Assembly (NCBI RefSeq): GCF_001468085.1
Contig: NZ_LNZB01000038.1
Span: forward strand, 152,425-205,246
From: Legionella waltersii
Lineage (GTDB): Bacteria; Pseudomonadota; Gammaproteobacteria; Legionellales; Legionellaceae
Length of the DNA: 52,822 nucleotides
Direction: 5' to 3'
The first letter of the stretch is position 1. Each line of letters begins with the position of its first letter. The notes beneath the pieces were generated by a model. That model ran no database searches and was not told the DNA's origin. It saw only the letters and a list, made by a program, of their open reading frames with translations. This document shows positions 50,530 through 52,822 of this stretch, one piece after another. The position numbers and the translations under genes were made by a program.

Positions 50530-51035
50530 TGGTTGATAATTCAATAATAACAATAAATGGCTGGGTTATTTTATGCCATCCTCTTTTTTTGCAACAAGTA
50601 GAGGCATTGGCTAATGAGGTAGAAAATGCAAAAGAAAAGGACCCTTCAAATTTTCATACACGAAACTCGACAAAAAAATTAGCAGCCATTGCTAAATTAG
50701 CTTTTGAAAAAATTCCAAACGATCCTGCAGCTACAGAATTTCGACAAGGATCAACATTAGGAAATAACCACAAACATTGGTTTCGAGCTAAATTTTTTCA
50801 GCAATATCGATTATTTTTTAGATACCATCAAGAAAGTAAAATAATTATTTATGCTTGGGTTAATGATGACAGTTCTAAAAGAGCATATGAGAGTAAAGCA
50901 GATGCTTCTCATATTTTTCGAAAGATGCTGGAAAATGGACATCCTCCAGATAATTGGGATGAATTACTTAAAGAAGCAAATAACACTTCGTTAATGAAAA
51001 AATTGACTACTAGTTTGGATGCTTTGAAAAGTTAA
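50529..51035 (+). CDS. yhaV: YhaV-type ribonuclease toxin
   Basis: 168 residues. INGWVILCHPLFLQQVEALANEVE at the start, then KKLAAIAKLAFEKIPNDPAATEFRQGSTLG and HKHWFRAKFFQQYRLFFRYHQESKIIIYAWVNDDSSKRAYES, the catalytic YhaV/RelE-like core with His, Arg and Lys. Ends with the family's DNWDELLKEA. Translated from the antitoxin stop. It stabilises the island. Full length. Confidence 0.92.
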   Translation: MVDNSIITINGWVILCHPLFLQQVEALANEVENAKEKDPSNFHTRNSTKKLAAIAKLAFEKIPNDPAATEFRQGSTLGNNHKHWFRAKFFQQYRLFFRYHQESKIIIYAWVNDDSSKRAYESKADASHIFRKMLENGHPPDNWDELLKEANNTSLMKKLTTSLDALKS

Positions 51036-51126
51036 TATATACGATCTGATAAATACGCACCTTCCGTTTAATGAAATTTCTCCCAAATTTGAGGCCGTTC
51101 ATCAATTAATCATAGGCTAATGGTGA

Positions 51127-51384
51127 AGCCAAACGTATCCAATTTGGATCGCAATGAGATCCAAATTATAAGTAAATTTATAACATAGATTCGGAACGCA
51201 CTGCGTTCCATATATCATCATCTCTAATTTGGAACACACCGTGTACCAAATTAGAGAAAACAAAAAAAATGATAGACAGTGTCTGCCAAATTCAAAAATC
51301 TAAGCATCAGTATGTTCCATTTTGGAACCCACTGCTTAGATTCTCAAAATGAACTATCCGGGATTTCCGGATAGTTCAAAATTA
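51127..51384. repeat. Cluster of palindromic hairpins downstream of yhaV
   Basis: AATTTGGATC-(7)-GATCCAAATT near 51149-51175. GGAACGC-ACT-GCGTTCC near 51193-51209. AATTTGG...CCAAATT near 51228-51255. TTCCA-TTTTGGAA near 51315-51330. AACTATCCGG-(5)-CCGGATAGTT near 51350-51378, immediately before the minus-strand regulator end. Five inverted repeats in about 250 bases, sharing TTTGGA/TCCAAA words. Confidence 0.6.
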
Positions 51385-51648
51385 AAGAATATAATAAGCA
51401 GCACTATATTGAATATTAAAATCTAAAGCCTTAGCAATTGGTTTAGAATTTTTCCCAGTTTTCTGTATTTCAATAATTCCATAACGAGCCATTGTATTTA
51501 GTGTCCGACTCAAATTACTCGGCTCACGCATACTTAGGACAGCAAGCGCTTTAATTGATTCAGGCTTTTGCTCAGCAATTATTTTCAATAACCTCATGTT
51601 ATTTTCATTTAATACTTCACATAGTGATTTGATTTGAAGTGACCCCAA
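51382..51648 (-). pseudogene. HVO_A0114/MarR-like regulator, 5' end cut by IS3 insertion
   Basis: The surviving 85 or so residues (from about IKSLCEVLNENNMRLLKIIAEQKPESIKALAVLSMREPSNLSRTLNTMARYGIIEIQK) are a winged helix of the type used as antitoxin-like regulators. Its first four codons come from the IS3 end (the ATG lies within TGACCCCAATG), so the original N-terminus is lost. It could still be expressed from the IS-derived ATG. A toxin partner is not present here. Confidence 0.6.
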
Positions 51649-51844
51649 TGTCTAGACCACGATCCGAAAAATATTTGAGAGATCCCAGCCATTCTTATTT
51701 ATGTTAAAATTTGTTCACGGTGCAGGCGGGGACGCCGATGACCGTGACGTGATTTAGGGCGGTTTATTCCGTCCTAATCCTTTTTCCGGTTAATTAAATC
51801 ACGTCTTTAAATATCCCGGGGTTTGGGGTGGAACCCCATTTAAA

Positions 51845-52705
51845 TCAGGAAGCCGCCGCAGGCGCTTCATTAAAATAGAAGCTTGCGGGAGTATTATACC
51901 TGAGTGCCTGATGTGGCCTGACATGATTATAAAAATTCATGTATTTAGCAATCTCTTTTTTCAAGTTTTTTATAGAATCATATGCGTTAAGATAAAACTC
52001 CTCCCTTTTGATGTTGCGCCAAAATCGTTCAATGTAAGCATTATCAAGACACCGACCTTTGCCTGTCATGCTTATTTGTATGCCATGTTCTTGTAAACAA
52101 CTTACCCATTCCTCACTAGTAAACTGACATCCCTGGTCGCTATTAATTATTTCGGGTGTTGCGTTTTTCAGAGCTGATTTTAAAGCATCCATGCAAAACT
52201 CAGTTTCAAGTGTAGTCGATAGGCTCCAACCGACAATATAGCGACTATGCACATCGATAAGCGCCACCAGATACACAAAGCCCGACTCCAAGCGCAAATA
52301 CGTTATATCAACCATCCATGCTTGATTCGGTCTTGTAATTTCAATATCCCTTAGCAGATATCGGTGCACTGCATGCCTTTTATTGCGCCGGCTCGTGTTT
52401 GGCCCCGGATAAATTGCGTATATACCTCCAAGAGCCATTAGCCGCTGAACACGTTTGCGATTAACCGAACGCCCTTGCTTTCGTAATTCGATGGTAATGC
52501 GGCGATAACCATAAAATGGGTACTTGTTCCAGATATCTCGAATCTCATTGAGCAAACCCACATCATCTACATCTCTTGCTCTAGAGGCGTAATACAGCGT
52601 GCTACGATTTACTCCAAGGAGCGTACATTGCCGTCTTAGACTGATATCCTTGTTATCAACGTTCACGAATTGTCGCCGTTGTTCCCGTGGAGTTTGCTCC
52701 AGCAC
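51845..52705 (-). CDS. IS3-family transposase OrfB (DDE)
   Basis: 286 residues beyond the frameshift. HTH_21 region (LRRQCTLLGVNRSTLYYASR), conserved GYRRITIELRKQG, then the rve domain with the DDE triad: Asp in WMVDITYLRLE, Asp in INSDQGCQFTS, Glu in NAYIERFWRNIKREE. Terminal PHQALRYNTPASFYF. Synthesised as an OrfAB fusion by -1 slippage at the A6G run (52705-52713). Confidence 0.9.
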   Translation of the reverse strand: MLEQTPREQRRQFVNVDNKDISLRRQCTLLGVNRSTLYYASRARDVDDVGLLNEIRDIWNKYPFYGYRRITIELRKQGRSVNRKRVQRLMALGGIYAIYPGPNTSRRNKRHAVHRYLLRDIEITRPNQAWMVDITYLRLESGFVYLVALIDVHSRYIVGWSLSTTLETEFCMDALKSALKNATPEIINSDQGCQFTSEEWVSCLQEHGIQISMTGKGRCLDNAYIERFWRNIKREEFYLNAYDSIKNLKKEIAKYMNFYNHVRPHQALRYNTPASFYFNEAPAAAS

Positions 52706-52821
52706 TTTTTTAGGAAATCTCGCTCTACTGTAAGTTCCCCGATTTTTTCATAGAGCACTCGCTGCGCTTGTTCATGTTCTGTTGCCTTTTTAGCGGCTTT
52801 GTCCGATTTATTGAATAAATC
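52663..52821 (-). CDS. IS3-family OrfA, 3' part only
   Basis: 53 codons from the window edge to TGA at 52663-52665. Text: SDKAAKKATEHEQAQRVLYEKIG / ELTVERDFLKKCW, the usual C-terminal coiled-coil of IS3 OrfA. It overlaps the start of OrfB at the slippery AAAAAAG. The start is outside the window. Confidence 0.8.
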   Translation of the reverse strand, partial: DLFNKSDKAAKKATEHEQAQRVLYEKIGELTVERDFLKKCWSKLHGNNGDNS

Positions 52822-52822
52822 A

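Larger units (their letters stand above)
51640..52822 (-). mobile_element. IS3-family insertion sequence, right part outside window
   Basis: Left terminus TGACCCCAATGTCTAGACC at 51640, in the style of IS3-family ends. Contains orfB complete and the 3' end of orfA. The other terminus and the duplicated target are outside the window. Confidence 0.8.

Noticed and set aside
1..52822. CRISPR array or rRNA operon
   Set aside because: No regularly spaced direct repeats with unique spacers and no rRNA-like conserved blocks were seen; the only tandem array is the short 11-base repeat before int.

Overview
The window looks like Legionella, most likely L. pneumophila or a close relative. It carries the lvrA-lvrB-lvrC (csrA-like) leader genes followed by a long G-type (PFGI-1/ICEHin1056-like, 'GI-T4SS') conjugation operon, an arrangement known from Legionella integrative conjugative elements (ICEs). 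The DNA is AT-rich, coding is dense, and the accessory stretches show IS scars and gene remnants. All family names below come from reading motifs and gene order; no search was run.

Layout. (1) 1-644: the 3' end of an IS21-type istB and the C-terminal stub of an MFS transporter it interrupts. (2) 692-9597, minus strand: one tight operon of XRE regulator, SIR2-like NADase candidate, HsdM, HsdS, HsdR and an M48/YgjP-type metallopeptidase, a compound defence island led by the ICE-type regulator. (3) 9763-27544, plus strand: lvrA, lvrB, lvrC, then about 17 transfer genes (PilL-like, pilin/channel, VirB8/9/10-like, lipoprotein, VirB4-like ATPase, TraU-like, TraG-like, TraD), with a 57-aa antisense gene inside. 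No relaxase is seen. (4) 27674-31891: cargo of kinase-like, acetyltransferase, cyclase and phosphotransferase genes, closed by a decayed second traD 3' end at 31913-32067. (5) 32195-33788: a two-gene soluble plus membrane module of unknown function. (6) 33790-36064: hairpin-rich DNA, a hammerhead-ribozyme-like RNA, and a pair of tyrosine recombinases, one of which lacks the catalytic residues. (7) 36056-40130: further small-molecule-modifying enzymes. (8) 40255-41805: a second hammerhead-like RNA, a small ORF, ssb and ardA. (9) 41945-44820: an EamA transporter facing an operon of a 21-aa peptide, a 2OG-Fe(II) oxygenase and an unknown 355-aa protein. (10) 44971-48378: a RecB-like nuclease/helicase. 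(11) 48642-52822: the 3' half of a tRNA-Thr, a P4-type integrase, a PrlF/YhaV toxin-antitoxin pair, a hairpin cluster, a truncated regulator and an IS3-family element.

How it fits together. The lvr genes and the XRE regulator probably control the ICE. LvrA and LvrB resemble a phage O/P-type replication pair, and SSB and ArdA would support entry and establishment. The type I R-M/SIR2 operon and the TA pair would favour retention and exclude competitors. The cargo is dominated by acetyl- and phosphotransferases typical of antibiotic or metabolite modification.

Most novel candidates: the 21-aa peptide/2OG-oxygenase/355-aa operon, which has the shape of a minimal peptide-modification (RiPP-like) locus; two divergent hammerhead-like RNAs in front of two ICE maintenance gene sets; the active/degenerate recombinase pair; and the two-gene membrane module next to the traD scar.
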